A DNA stretch of 64,000 nucleotides, from the NCBI RefSeq assembly GCF_037975245.1, contig NC_092582.1, positions 21,164,577 through 21,228,576 on the forward strand. Direction: 5' to 3'. Under the pieces are notes generated by a model. The model saw only the letters and a list, made by a program, of their open reading frames with translations. It was not told the origin of the DNA and searched no databases. The position numbers and the translations under genes are program-made. Source of the DNA: Apostichopus japonicus. Its lineage: Eukaryota; Echinodermata; Holothuroidea; Aspidochirotida; Stichopodidae. Of this stretch, positions 1-48,994 are shown in pieces (within the stretch, counting starts at the first letter, position 1; each line of letters begins with the position of its first letter).

Positions 1-2600
1 TATGAATGAACTAGGTTTCACACTGGCCCAACTGGGTCTGGACTATGTTGACTGCTTTTATTTTTGGCGTAATAATCAAATGTAAGTTCGTAAGCAGTAA
101 CCGTATCGTAATATATTGAAAATGCTAAACTAGCCAACTTATGAGGGGTGTAAAATAAATCTTTGTCATATTTATCACAGTTATGATTAAACGATTAAAC
201 TTTTGTACCGCAATGATTAAAGATATGAAATATTTACTATATAATAAATTTGAAAAAGTTATGTTATACTTTGTTCGGCGATTTGAACAATTGGTAGGCA
301 AAATGCCTTCCTCACTAGGCCTAGTGCTAAATAGTATGATCCGACTAAATTTGAACTTTGACATTTGTCTTGCGTTGGGCTAAATTTATAAATTCCGAAT
401 CCGCAAACCACAAACGCCAACAGAAGCTTCGCAGAATTGCATTTGTAACCGATTTTGCCAACAATTTCAAATAATTACCGCGGCTAAGTTCCCTCCTTTG
501 TGATCTTGCAGTATCTTTATATTATTGTTACATACTTGTAACGTTATAATTGATTATAAACGTGCTCTTTATCATAAATATTTGAATTGAACAGAAACTT
601 TGTATATAGGCTAGTGGCCTAGGACTATAGTATAGGCTAGGCCTAACAAACCGGTTCCCTACTAGGTATAGGATGGTGACTTCGAAGTTCGCCCACTTAA
701 GACTTAAAACACCCCAAAACTAAATCTTCTGGTATAAATCACCAGAAAATATACTTCATATGGTGGGAGAATTGTGTTTTAGTACGATACACGGCCAAAC
801 TTTCTTTCCTGCAAACTGTTTTCACGTTGTTTTCCAAGAAAATTCTTCGTGATTGTGGAACTGGTATTTCTTGCTAGAGTATTGCGAATTTCGGCCACGC
901 AACCTACAGTGTGGCGCTGGTAAAAATTGGTGGCGCTGTTGCTTTTTCAGTAATTATAACAGACTTCATAGATCTTTCGGCATTTTATTGACAAATATGT
1001 AAGTAATTTCTTGCACACGGGTCATTTTGGAGAGAAAATAACTGTAGCTTCGTAATTTTTCGTGAAATTGGCTGTTGCTATAGTTTTTCATGGTGAAATC
1101 GTGTGTTTCTTAAGGGTGGCCGATTTTCGCAGTATGGCGAACTTCGCAATACTGACTATACTACATGGTACATTTACTAACGTTAGACATATTCTAACGT
1201 TTTAGTTGACTAGCTTATACTTTATAGGGGCCTAACCTACAGTAGTTATACTCAAGTTAACACTATATTTAGCCGCATGATTTTAGGAAAGCTATTGTCA
1301 ACTAGCGAACATAATGGCAACTTCTTAAGGTGTCACAAACAAAAGAAGCTCACAGATATTTCAAAATTAACGCAATTGCCTTGATTGTTGTTTCAAACAT
1401 GAAGTGTCCTATATTGGCATAATAACATACTTTGGAAAAGTCATTAGTGAAGTATACAGCATACACGTATATGCTACAAATGTGAGGATGCCCTACACTG
1501 AACATTATGAACAAATGATAAAAATATCAATCTAATTTTAAGTGAGGCTTCATTAGTGCAGTGTAAGATGGTCAGCTCTTACATAAAGTTTTGTTTGGTA
1601 CCATAGTTTTACTTGTTTATTAGTGCAGTGTTCACTGTACAGAGGGTTATACATTTGTTCAGTATATTTGTATGTTGTCGTGTGTCAGCAGAGGGGTTGA
1701 TTAACAATTTTCTTTCTTCTGGGTTGCTAGGCAACTATCTTGTTCTTCCTCGAAATAAGCCCTCACAGGAAATGGGGTCTGTGTGTATATATTTTAGGAA
1801 CAAAGGAGTTTTGTGAGGGTATAGGTAGTTAGGCAGTTGGCTATGAGTATCTGAGCAAGGCAGTTGTAAAAGAAGAGAAAGATAGTTTAATGGCTGGATA
1901 GTTTGTTTTAAACCTTAATTTACATAGTTCAAGTTACTGTAGACCTTATTATTTTATGGAATTTGTGATACTCAAATGATAGTCTGGGACACTATTTATT
2001 TTAAAGGATACTTTTTACTATAAAGGATATTATTTTACATAAAGGATATTCTGGGACACCATCACTTATAAAGGACATTATATTACTATGTACAAAGGAT
2101 ATTGACATTATTTTACTGAAAGGATACCCTGGACAATATTTCATATAAATTAAAGGATACTACTGTATTTTGTTGGGATTGGACATACCATTTATTGGGG
2201 ATCAACTATACTGATGTTGTAGATCTGATGTCGTGGAAGATCTGAGGTCGTAGAATACTTGATATCACCAGCAGGCCAAATCACCAGAACATACTTTTAA
2301 ATTAAGTGTATTTCTTTATATTTTGGGTGCGCACCTCACCACTGTAAGTTATTTCATTTAATTCTTTGACTGATCCAAGATCAACTGTACTTTGTTTCTT
2401 TTTCATAATTATAATTTCTTTTGATCCAATCCAGTTGAGTTCTCCATTTTTTTATGTGTCTTGCTCTGTATTTGGTCATCACACCAAACCCAGAGTTCTC
2501 TGATCAAGAACAAACATTTATTTTCAGTGGCTAACACCCTAACACATACAGTATAGATCTACTGTAAAAATAATGAAAACTTCTTATAGTGTGGTGTTAT
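1..2600. other. Non-coding sequence at the left edge, no gene recognised
   Basis: I see no exon that can be tied to a known protein. Short open frames around 125-383 and 1613-1816 overlap on both strands or lack any family motif. A cluster of TAGGCC-type words lies at about 605-665. At 970-1010 a GTAAGTAATT string on the plus strand could be the donor of a non-coding first exon of a rightward gene, but no following coding exon is visible. Confidence 0.5.
1985..2170. repeat. Degenerate ~30-bp tandem repeat (AAAGGATA core)
   Basis: The word AAAGGATA or AAAGGACA recurs at least six times with spacing of roughly 25-45 bases, often followed by a GGGACAC-like string. It is an old, diverged short tandem array in non-coding sequence. 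Confidence 0.55.
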
Positions 2601-2639
2601 ATTGTGCAGATAACACCAGTTGAGAATCCCAGTTTAAAC

Positions 2640-2880
2640 TATTTAAAAATAAAAGCAGTAAAACATAGTTCACCCAGTTTAACCCAGCAAACATAGTTGA
2701 CCCAGTAAAATATAGTTGAACCAGTTGGACCCAGTAAAACATAGTTGACCCAGTAAAACATAGTTGAACCAGTTGGACCCAGTAAAACATAGTTGAACCA
2801 GTTGGACCCAGTAAAACATAGTTGAACCAGTTGGACCCAGTAAAACATAGTTGAACCAGTTGGACCCAGTTCACCCATTT
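2640..2880. repeat. Short tandem array, 29-bp unit with 18-19-bp sub-units
   Basis: The words AAAACATAGTTGA and CCAGTTGGACCCAG alternate. The mature unit is 29 bp and tandem in 2760-2866, while 2676-2760 has shorter 18-19-bp versions lacking the CCAGTTGG part. Open frames on the minus strand here (phrases like GPTGSTMFYWVQ) are repeat translations, not a gene. Confidence 0.85.
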
Positions 2881-3479
2881 CAACCTAGTTCAAATTTGGG
2901 CCAATTTCCGTATAGAAAATTCCAGTTGAACCCAGTTCAAAATTTCAACTGGAATTTGCGTACGCCACTGCCCCCCCCCCCCCCGAGTGCTCCCCATCTG
3001 AGATTTGGGTTGGTAAAAAAAATATATTCAACTCCCATCATCTGAGTTGGTTTCTCATAAGGACAAAGAAGCACAGTAATTCAATATTTGTGGACCCATA
3101 TATTAACCCTGTTGTGTAGGGGGTGCAGAGGTCATTTGAGGTCAGATGCTTGTAGGAACAAATGGTGAATGTTCACACCTGCATACTGAGCCATACTCGA
3201 TGTGTTGATCAAACTTTGGATTGCATGGTGAGATCCCTGATAGGAGCCAATAACGATGCTGGAACCTGTTACATCTTAATAGATAATGGGAGAAAACGAG
3301 AAGGACAAGAAAGGAGTCGGGGGTCATGCACACATTAATTCAACAAATGTAGGTTCTATTGATAGTGTTAGGCATAATATCGACAGCATGTGGTTCATAT
3401 CCTCTGCAAAATTCTGCGCGTTGTTAAAATCATTACCTCAAAAACAGCAATTTCCTGGGATATCTTCAGATCGAATTTA

Positions 3480-3690
3480 GCATCAAATGTGGCACCATTT
3501 TGCATCTAGTCCATCCTCCGTATGCGAAAATTTTCCAAAGGGAGGGGGCCACCCCCTCCCCTTAGACCCCTCCCCCAGGACGGCGATCCGTATCCACCTA
3601 AGTGCCCCCATCAAATACTGGTACCCCCCTGTGCCCCCCCGCCCCCATACTGAAAAGTCTGGTGACGCCACTGCATGCGAGTCCACCATT
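3480..3690. mobile_element. Fragment of a small GC-biased transposon
   Basis: The tract holds CCCCTCCCCTTAGACCCCTC-type sequence and ends in GGTGACGCCACTG. The same motifs recur near 47.4-47.7, 48.1-48.4, 52.25-52.45 and 55.75-55.97 kb, where some copies have terminal repeats starting CAGTGGCG. Only the right end is visible here; the left end seems truncated. Non-coding. Confidence 0.55.
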
Positions 3691-3699
3691 TTGTATCGT

Positions 3700-5440
3700 G
3701 ATTATTTTACATTAATGTGAAAGGAGAAGAGACTAAATCTTCGAAAGTTCAACTGGAACTTTCAATGTTTAACTTTTTTTGGAGATATGGCAGATCTGTC
3801 ATTACTAGGCTTCGTAAACCAACTCCAGGGCAGGAACCATGTTCCGTACCCTCTACCCAATGCTACCGAAAGTGCCACCCGTTAAATATGTTTGACTTCC
3901 GAGACGTTAACTATAACTTCCTCGAGTCGGACATGATCAGACATAACGTCCATTCATAACATGGAGAAAGGTGCGGCGCTCTTGACACAACATCGATTTA
4001 TAAATTAAAAGAAAAATCATGTCACTAAAGACAATACCGTCAGGTATACAATGGGAATGCATCACACAATAATAAACTTACATCACAGACAAATTTACTC
4101 TTGTTGGAGGATGAAGAAAAAAATACAGAAAACACCATGTTCATTTTTAACACTTTATATAGTCTCTTCATCAAGTAACGAACTGCAGAGATATGTCATT
4201 GCAAATAATATCAAGTATATAAATATGACACAACAGTGACCCTCACAGCAATTATAACTGTGGGACTAGAAATAAACTGGAAACAGATCTGCTGTTTAGA
4301 TCATCAGTGGTCACCCACACCTATGGTCTCAATTTCAACAAGCATTTCAGCTTTTTATAAGGCTCTTACTAAATTTCAAATTATTTACATTTTAATCCAA
4401 TTACAGGAATGCATGTTTCCCACAAAGCTAATGTCATGTTTCAGGTTTTTTTTTTTGTATCAATGAAAAATCTTACTTAGTTGTTCTTGTTGCAAGTTTT
4501 TGTCTAAAGATACAGATTAGGTTTACAGACACTATATCATTGCTACAACAGTTGAGCCACAGTACCACATAAGTCTGGCAAATTCAAGTCAAAACTGCAC
4601 TGAGCTTTAAAGAATTTTGACCTCTACCAACATTTCTTGTTTTACTCCCAATGTGATAAATAAAAAATAAAAACATCAAATAAGTAAGAATGACTAATAC
4701 AAGAACAGATAGAGTGTGTGACAAACTAACATTACACTATCAAGCAGATAGAAAGAGTCATGGACATGAAGCAGCATAAAACGTAATGCTCTGAACACAT
4801 TGCAGACTACAGTATAAGGATTTAAGGTTCAGGAAAAAATGGGAAATAAATAACATACTTTATACTTCCCATTTGAGCTTATTAAAGCATTTCATGAAAC
4901 ACACACAAAAAACACATAATAAAAACATCTTATTCCAAACACTAACAAGGTGTATATTAATACTAAATTCTATTGCACACAATCTTATAACTTCACATTG
5001 AGAGAACTGGTATTAACATTATCTTAGTTTGATTTGTCCACCCAATGGAACTGACCAGCTTTCAGGTATTTACCTTCAGTTAATAAAGAATCAAGCTGCC
5101 ACTATTTTCTTGTAAACATAGCAGAAATAAGATAAATAAATTATGAAGGACAGCTATCTGACACATTACAAAAAATACAGAAAGAAATACAACATCAAAC
5201 TCAGCACATGAAACAACTTGTGTGAGGGTGTCATGTAATGAAAGACTCCTGCAGAATAGTGAAAGGGTGACCAAAAGGCTGCAGTTGGCTCTATGTACTT
5301 ATTTCAAACAGCTTCATTAATTATTAACCCAACCCAATACTGACACTTCTACTAGTCCTGAAAAACAAATAACTCAAGACTGAACATATCACCAAACCAA
5401 TTAAACTTGATTGAATCTGAGACTTGACCTGAACGTCTTC
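3700..5440. other. Non-coding, nothing recognised
   Basis: AT-rich single-copy-looking sequence downstream of KIFAP3. No exon, RNA gene or clear repeat was seen. Confidence 0.5.
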
Positions 5441-5448
5441 TCACTACA

Positions 5449-5454
5449 TTTATT
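5449..5454 (-). promoter_or_regulatory. KIFAP3: Candidate KIFAP3 polyadenylation signal
   Basis: TTTATT on the plus strand reads AATAAA on the coding strand. It is the first canonical hexamer I saw in the roughly 850 bases after the KIFAP3 stop, implying a 3' UTR of about 0.85 kb. The position is an inference; variant signals closer to the stop are possible. Confidence 0.35.
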
Positions 5455-6301
5455 AATGTGTTCAGAATTTGTTTCGTCGTTATTTCCATAATATCCTGTT
5501 TTGATTGACACTATAGATGTCTAAAATATATTAGAGAGTGTGCAGGTCTGCTACTTCACCATTCAAATGTCAAATTTAATCAACACAGTCTTGAACTGCC
5601 TCCACACACCCTGCAACATTGCATCTCTAAAATATCAAGTCAACTTTGCTCTATGTTCAAAGCATTTAACAGTGTTACTTGTGGTGCTTTCAATTACCAA
5701 TATTAAAGTACTGAGAGCACCACCAGAATCTGAATGTGTTGCACTGAAGCCAATGTTCGTGAATTCATATCATAGGCTTTGCTGCATCCAATATAATAAC
5801 TAACTGCACAATCATGCTACAAGATGACCATGTGGTGGAAAACAGGTAATATATATCACACTATAAGAATATATATATCCCCTCTGAACAGGATACTGTC
5901 ACACAGTATAGGCAGGGAGATGTTATGGAAACAACTCCCTGGTATAGGCCAACAACTGTCCTCTTCCCCATCCCACTAACTCTGCTCCAATGCCAGTGGT
6001 GTAGACTTACCTGCCATATACAGAATACACTCTTCACTCTGGTCTACTTCATCAGTTTCTTCACTATTTTTATACTTCAAGATAGCAACAACAAAATAAG
6101 CACAAAGAAATCTTTCTTCTAATAATTTAACCGAGACTATTCTCTTTGAGACACAGTATCGTTAGGATCAGGTAAAATAGGACTGCTTTAAGTGTTCCCT
6201 TGAAAAGAATGAAGAAATTACAGAGTAGTTAAGATTGATGTCTTCACATCTGATTCTAATGAATTTCACATCCAGTCTTTCTGCACATCCAGTCTGTACT
6301 A

Positions 6302-42831
<36,530 letters not shown>

Positions 42832-43130
42832 TGTTATTTGTACTTGTAAGTTGTAGGCCTAGATCATTCAAACATCTGTGCAAGCTTTAACTTAAGTTTC
42901 CAAGGGAAGCTTCATTTCAATAGTTCATTCCTTTTGTAGACCAAACTCGGGTTTCGTATCCACGCTTATCGAAGGTTGCTGTTTCAGAACCTGATATGGT
43001 GCAGTGGTAGCTAGCTGGGCTCCTCAAAAGTCAAAGCTAAAAGAAAGTTTGCGTTTATATGGTTGATATGGTTATTAGCAACATCGACGGATGAAACTAT
43101 GTCTCATGGAACTCAGGTAGGTTCACCTGC
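42832..43130 (-). promoter_or_regulatory. KIFAP3: Presumed KIFAP3 5' UTR and promoter region
   Basis: Sequence directly upstream of the start codon. No TATA box at a sensible distance was recognised and the transcription start is unknown. GGTTATTAGCAAC near 43075 has one good RFX X-box half site (AGCAAC), which would suit a ciliary gene, but the other half is poor. Confidence 0.3.
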
Positions 43131-43274
43131 TTGAAGTTAGCGGACATTAAGAGCCGTCAATAAGAGCAGACAATAAGGAGAAAAGCGAATAGCGCCATCT
43201 AATTAAAGCGGACAATAAGCAACGGTGGTATACTCATTGTTTGTTTGTACATAAAATTTCAGACAATTCATCCC

Positions 43275-43840
43275 ACTAATGAAATGTTTATCATTAATAA
43301 TCTTTTTTATAAGAATACCTAAGAAGTGCGACATACATCGCGAGGCGTAGAAACTCCCTTCTATTACTCTAGTAATGTTTGATATCGGTGATTTCTATAA
43401 ATTCCACTACATCGTGTAAAGACTGCCGTTTGGTACCACGACATGTTTAAAACTAATTTTCTTTAGTTATAGTAATAGTTAGGTAGTGCGATACACATCA
43501 CGGAATAGAGCAATGTGCCCTCTATCACTCAATTAATGTTTGATCTCGGTGACATAACTTCTATCTTCGCCAAAATTTTGGTTGAAAAAACTAGGAATAT
43601 TTGTGATTGCTATAAATTCCAATACATGCGTGTACAAACTGCCGTTACATACTAATGAAATGTTTAAAATTATTTATCTTTAGCTGTAGAAATAGTTAGG
43701 TAGTGCGATACACACCACGAGATAGAACAATGTGTCCTCTATCACTCTATTAGTGCTTGAAATCGTTGACACAACTTCTGTCTTCGCCAAAATTTCAGTT
43801 GAATCCAGAATGCAAAATGCATTGAGGATTCGATGAATTC
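43275..43840. repeat. Three diverged tandem copies of a ~165-220-bp unit
   Basis: GAAATGTTTA...AGTTAGGTAGTGCGATACAC..CTCTATCACTC..AATGTTTGAT..CTTCGCCAAAATTT recurs starting near 43275, 43440 and 43652. The last two copies are closest. Confidence 0.75.
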
Positions 43841-43959
43841 AGTGCACTAGACTTCTGGTTGTTTGTATCACCAGAACTAGCTGTTACAATGTAAATGGCC
43901 CGAACCACCATTTTGATATAATAACACTATGGCATGATAAACACAGGTCGGTGTACTGT

Positions 43960-44230
43960 ACGTGGCTATACACCAAAAACAGTAGGGGTCTTGTACTCAA
44001 TGTTATGAATCCACGCACCAAGTATTAGAGGTATCCACGATTTCCATCGTTAGATATCATGTAAAAGATTTTTTCAGAGTCTGACCTCTGGTGACCTCAA
44101 AGGAGATTTGACCCCACAAGCAACATGATTCTTGTACTCAATATGGCAAATCCATATACCATGTTTGGAAAAATATCCATGATTTCTACCATGAGAAATC
44201 ATGTTTTCAAGGTTTTCAGGCCTCGACAAA
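43960..44230. repeat. Copy of the dispersed GATTCTTGTACTCA / GACCT repeat
   Basis: Two modules, each with TCTTGTACTCAAT..T, ATCCA..ACCA.GT, ATCCA(C)GATTTC and TTTTCAG.., plus GACCTCTGGTGACCTC. Same family as at 13.4, 34.2 and 37.4 kb. Confidence 0.6.
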
Positions 44231-44864
44231 TATTTTTTAAAGTATTCTCTATTTGGCGACCGTGACTAAAAAGCTACTCGCCAAATTTCACTCGCCGATA
44301 GCAGGCCCGTAGCCAGGACTTTTAACACGGAGGGGCACCATAGTATCAAAGGGGGGGGGCACAAATAATTTTATGAGAAAATAAATATAACGCATTACTG
44401 TGTTCGAGAACGAGTCGCATATAATATCATGCAGTTACAGACACACATGCAACGATTGCTCTAATATTTATATCACCAAACATCATTGCATGGAAAATGG
44501 TTGAGAATATTGTACTACTGTACTTTTTACTGTCACAAGCCTGGCCAAAAATTAATCGTTGACACTCCCTAAAGTAAATTTTTATCTCGGCAAAATGCGT
44601 ATATATAGTAAAAAAAGACATGCAATGCATGCATATGAGATGCATTCAGAATATGCATTCTTAAGCAACTGACAGTCGGATTCAGCATTAAATAAAGAAG
44701 CAAATCACTATTTTTTTTGATTGACCCTCCGGACCTTTTCTATAGTGAGTGCCTCATGAAACATTTCTGTGGGACCTACGATTTTATATTTAAATGAGAG
44801 TAATACACAATATTAAAAGGTCCGATGCATACTTAGTTTCTTTCGATATAAATTATGATATAAG

Positions 44865-45110
44865 CAGTGGCGTAGGAATTAGGGCAGGGGACCCCCAACC
44901 CCCCCCCCCCCCGGCGGATTTTTTTTTTAAATCGGGGGTAAAATTTACCAGATTTGGCCCATTTTTCTTCAAAATTCGAAGAAAAATCAGAAAATCTGGA
45001 TGTCTTGCCCCCTCTGGTAAAAAGTTCGAAGAAAATTCGGAAAATCGCGGTAAAAAGTCGAAAATTTTGAGAATTTCGCCCCTCTGGAAAAAAGTCTAGC
45101 TACGCCACTG
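44865..45110. mobile_element. 246-bp hAT-like MITE with perfect 8-bp target duplication
   Basis: Starts CAGTGGCGTAG and ends CTACGCCACTG; the flanks are GATATAAG on both sides (44857-44864 and 45111-45118). The interior is a C run, a T run and GAAGAAAATCGGAAAATC-like repeats. Non-coding. Confidence 0.92.
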
Positions 45111-45474
45111 GATATAAGTACTGGTCTTCAGCCCCTTCTCTTTTGAAAATCTTGGAATTTCATTGCCATTTTATAATTTTTTATATAATAAATTGAATAT
45201 AATTACCCAATCTTCCTGACATGACCCTAGCTCCTTCATATGATTGGCTAATAATCTTTTCAGGTTAAAGTCCTGCCTTTTCAATCACGTCAATTATAGC
45301 ATTTGCCGTACTTTCTGCTGTGAACAAAAAATGTTGCTTAAACTTTCCCCCAAGTAAGAAATCGTCCGGCTTTTGCAATTTCCCCACAGTTTCGTTATTT
45401 CCCCGAAATTACGGAGAGCCAAACGTTCCATAAATGTCGAAAAAGAAAGTGAAGTGTCCAAGTTATATATATAT

Positions 45475-45770
45475 ATGTCCAAATCGATATCAACATGTTA
45501 CAATTCCAAATGAACATGTCGAAACAAAATACCAATATGTCATTGCGTCTATCAACATGTCAAATTCAACATCAGCATGTCGAAAACTTGTAACAGCATG
45601 ACACTACTACATTGGTCATGTCAACGTTGCTTGCTAGATACAATATTGACGTCGTGCTATAATTTTGGAACATCGGCGCGCGCCAACGTTTCGTTAATGC
45701 CCAAAACTGTATCAATATGTCGAGATTTATATGAGAATGTCCAAAACTTGTGTCAGTATGTTGAGATAAG
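45475..45770. repeat. Degenerate ~20-bp repeat with AACATGTC core
   Basis: ATCAACATGT, GAACATGTCGAAA, CAATATGTC, CAACATGTC, CAGCATGTCGAAA and similar words follow at roughly 20-base steps from 45475 to 45615 and again from 45705 to 45770, separated by unrelated GC-rich text. Confidence 0.65.
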
Positions 45771-45829
45771 GAAATAAAATATTCAAGCCAAAGGGATCAC
45801 GTTGATGCCTTAGTGCAATTTTTAGGCCC

Positions 45830-46185
45830 TTTGTCTATTTTCACATGATTAATTCCTGTGTGGGCAACTGGGCCTTTGAGGTTGCTACATGGGCCCCGTT
45901 ACAGTTAAAAAATGAATTCGTTGGTATTTTTGAATACCACAATGTCCAATAGAGCCAACACCTCTAAAAGAGTTATCCTGCTTTTTGTTAACATAATCAA
46001 ATCTTGTGTGGGCCATGGGCCCTTTATGGCTGTTGTGTGGGGCCCGGTACAGATAAAAGTCGTCGATGGTATTTTTTGGTTTATCCAATGTATAAAGGGT
46101 CCGATGCAACTACAGGAATTATCCTTGTGTCTTTACACATGAATAAATCACTTGGGCCATGGGCACTTGAGGTTCTCCTAACTAA
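45830..46185. repeat. Diverged ~145-bp tandem repeat, 2.4 copies
   Basis: TGTGGGC(C)A..TGGGCC followed by TT.(G/T)AGGTTG and GGGCCC(C/G)GTACAG recurs at about 45859, 46007 and 46150. Open frames on both strands here are repeat readings. Confidence 0.7.
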
Positions 46186-46253
46186 AACAACTTCACAGCA
46201 ATGTAAATCCAGAGTGTATGATCACTGTGCAACTTTTCGATTGTATTGTGAAG

Positions 46254-46395
46254 GTGTGTAGAAACGAGCGTTTGAAGGGGTGTAAAAACGAGCGTGTGAA
46301 GGGGTGTAGAAACGAGCGTTTGAAGGGGTGTAGAGACGAGCGTGTGAAGGGGTGTAGAAACGAGCGTTTGAAGGGGTGTAGAAACGCTCGTATTA
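46254..46395. repeat. 24-bp minisatellite, ~6 copies
   Basis: The unit contains GTGTAGAAACGAGCGTTTGA and GGG; units with CGTTTG and CGTGTG alternate, hinting at a 48-bp doublet. Because 24 is divisible by 3, open frames persist on both strands (NERLKGCR and TPLQTLVS repeats); neither looks like a gene. Confidence 0.92.
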
Positions 46396-47342
46396 TTTGT
46401 ATACATTACATGTATTACAGTAGAATGAAGAACCTGCATGGTGAAAATTACAGTAGCCTATACAGGACTTCTATTGAGAGTTTTCAGTTTTAGCATAGAA
46501 ATACTATAGTGGGTGGGAACGGGATCAGGGCGGGTGGAAAGGGAGGCTGCAAACTATACTCTTCGAAATTAAATTCTTCAAACTAAACAACAAATTGCAA
46601 TTCATGTAAACAACAAAATTTTAATAATTTTATTCGTTTAATTTCAGGCAATTTTTTTCTTACCTTCTTTTTACAAGGGGGGGCACGGACCCTTGCACGG
46701 GGGGGGGGCACGGCCCCACCCCGTGCCCCACACTGGCTACGGGCCTGGGGCCCGATATGCCATGATTGCTGTTCAAGTCTCCATGGTACAGATCTACAAC
46801 ATCAATACTTTCTGTGGAGAATAGATTATACGCACTTAGGCAGATGCATGGTGCTACGCAATTGCACATTGGAAATTATGTTTCTGTTCAGTATGAAATT
46901 AAACCCTTTCCACCAAAAGTAAGTGTTGAACAAAGTAAAACATGTCGCAGATTCATGAATAAGCAGCTAAGATTACCGTAGTGTCTCAAACAATTAAAAA
47001 TAAAACATCTGTAAAACTACCTATATACGAAGATAGCTTGGCTTCTGTTACATTGGAGCTCCTCTATTTTACTAGGCAAAGTATACATATACTATATAGT
47101 AACTAGGTGTGCGGGAGTAATAAGCCTATCCAGTACCTCACTGTACTTTGAAGCGCTGCTCGATTAGAGCGACCTCGTACATTCCCAATTATTTATCTTA
47201 TGTTTTAGCTGCAGATTGATGCGCGAAATATCGTTATAACTCCACTACACTGCCTAAATCAAAGCGATCTTTTACGGAATGAAATTATGAGGTTGTAAGA
47301 GGATCTATCTTCCAAAAATCCTGGCAGCAACAACAAAAAACT

Positions 47343-47724
47343 CAAGGGCGTAGGAACCGGGGGCTGGGGCGCCAGCCCCCCCCCCCAGTGAAAAATGTGC
47401 CGGCGGAAGTAGGCTATCATTCCGCCCCCCCCCCCCCCTCGCTCCGCAAATCAGAAAACCCCTTTTTCATTTCCAAATGAGAAAAAAAATCTCATTTGGA
47501 GCACCAAATTGCATCTAATGTCAGGTGAAAATGCAAATTATTTACAAAATGGAGTAGGTGTTGAAGTGTGCTATATTGCACCAAATTGCATCTGAGGCCA
47601 CCTGGAAATGCAAAAAGATTCCAAAGGGGAGTGGGACACCCCCTCCCCTGAGACCCCTCCCCCAGGCCGGCCATCAGTCTTCACCCCCCCCCCCCCCACT
47701 CAAAAGTACATTCCTACGCCACTG
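47343..47724. mobile_element. 382-bp MITE, CAAGGGCGTAGG / CCTACGCCACTG ends
   Basis: Left end CAAGGGCGTAGGAACC, right end ATTCCTACGCCACTG. Flanks AAAAAACT and AACAAACT match 7 of 8. The inside holds poly-C tracts and CCCTCCCCTGAGACCCCTCC. An inverted relative lies at 48112-48457. Confidence 0.75.
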
Positions 47725-48111
47725 AACAAACTTGCCTCAAAGCTCATATAAATTGTTTATATTTTGTGAATTATGCCTCATAGCCAGTAGAAAAATTTGC
47801 TTATAAAAAATAATTACGGAGATGTTTTGTCATCTCAAGTGTATTGGTATTCTGCCTGGTGTTCTTCACGTTGTTATGTTAACGAACCATTGCTGGCCTA
47901 GATAACATAAAATTGCTCACAGGCCTAGCCAGGTTTGTTCAAGTTGTCCCATAATCATAAACGTGACGAAAGTCGAACTTTACTTTTAAGGCCTAGCTAT
48001 GCTGAAACTGGTGGAAGAGACTACACAAATTGAGATCAACAGCCGATCCAGACAAAAATTGAAAATTCGAGTCAACGTAACAAGTATGACTGCATAGCAC
48101 ATTGGTATACC

Positions 48112-48457
48112 TAGTGGCGTAGGAAGGTACTTTTGAGTGGGGGGCTGAAGACTGATGGCCGGCCTGGGGGAGGGGTCTAAGGGGAGGGAATTTGGATTTT
48201 TTTTTTTTTGGCATTTCCAGGTGGCCTCAGAAAAAGGCTCAGATGCAATTTGGTGCAATATAGCAAACTTCAACACCCACTCCATTTGTAAATAATTTTG
48301 CATTTTCACCTGGCCTTATGGCCTTTCTCATTTGGAAATGAAAAAGGGGTTTTCTGACTTGCGAAGCGGGGGGGGGGGCGGATTGATACTTCGGCCCCCT
48401 ATTTTTCACTGGGGGCTGGCGCCAACCCCAGCCGCGCCCCCGGTTTCTACGCCCTTG
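48112..48457. mobile_element. 346-bp MITE, inverted relative of the previous one
   Basis: Starts TAGTGGCGTAGGAAGGTAC and ends TTTCTACGCCCTTG. The interior reads as the reverse complement of 47343-47724. Flank duplication is not convincing. Together the two form a large imperfect palindrome around 47.9 kb. Confidence 0.7.
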
Positions 48458-48994
48458 ATGGTCCTCTCTTGCTACCGTAGGCATATTTTAATTCCTTTTA
48501 AGTTAGACGTAAAAGCTTATTGCATGGTTATACACAACTTTTCAAGTATAACATAAGTTTGTCCAAGATTCATACAGGACACGCTTCGAAAATAAAGATA
48601 ATCTGTACCTGTAAATTTATGAGCCATGATAAACACTCTCCGATTTTACATCTCCTTATTCAGTTTCAGTTCTCTGTTTGATCTGATTTTACATTCTGAA
48701 ACTATTAGCTATAGCTTACAAGCTATGGTTTGGCAGTGAAAAACCATAGATGTTGTGATGATACACGCAGCACCACACTCGTGATGATGACACGTCATTG
48801 AGCTGATAGCAGAATCGGGTACTGCGCATGTGCTAGGTTAGGCTCGGCCTGATAACTTCTATAATATGGTGTTAATCCTAACGCTTGCTGCAGGAAAAGC
48901 TATACGTCTGGTTAGATACTTTCTTAACTTGTATATTAAGTTTACACTATGTCCTGTAACTTATGAAGTTGTGTATACACATACATGATGGTGC

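Larger units (their letters stand above)
44302..46747. mobile_element. 2.4-kb element with 15-bp CAGGCCCGTAGCCAG inverted ends
   Basis: CAGGCCCGTAGCCAG at 44302 and its exact reverse complement at 46733-46747 bound the element. Both ends continue into G-rich GGGGGCAC text. The 8-base flanks are not identical (GCCGATAG versus GGGCCCGA; CCCGATAT three bases on matches 6 of 8), so the target duplication is unproven. It contains a nested small element (44865-45110) and three tandem-repeat tracts. No transposase was seen. Confidence 0.6.

Noticed and set aside
2584-2883. 79- and 99-codon frames on the minus strand
   Set aside because: They are two-frame readings of the 29-bp tandem repeat and have no independent protein features.
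46182-46493. Overlapping repeat-rich frames on both strands
   Set aside because: A 24-bp unit keeps all frames open by arithmetic; the two readings exclude each other and neither resembles a known protein.
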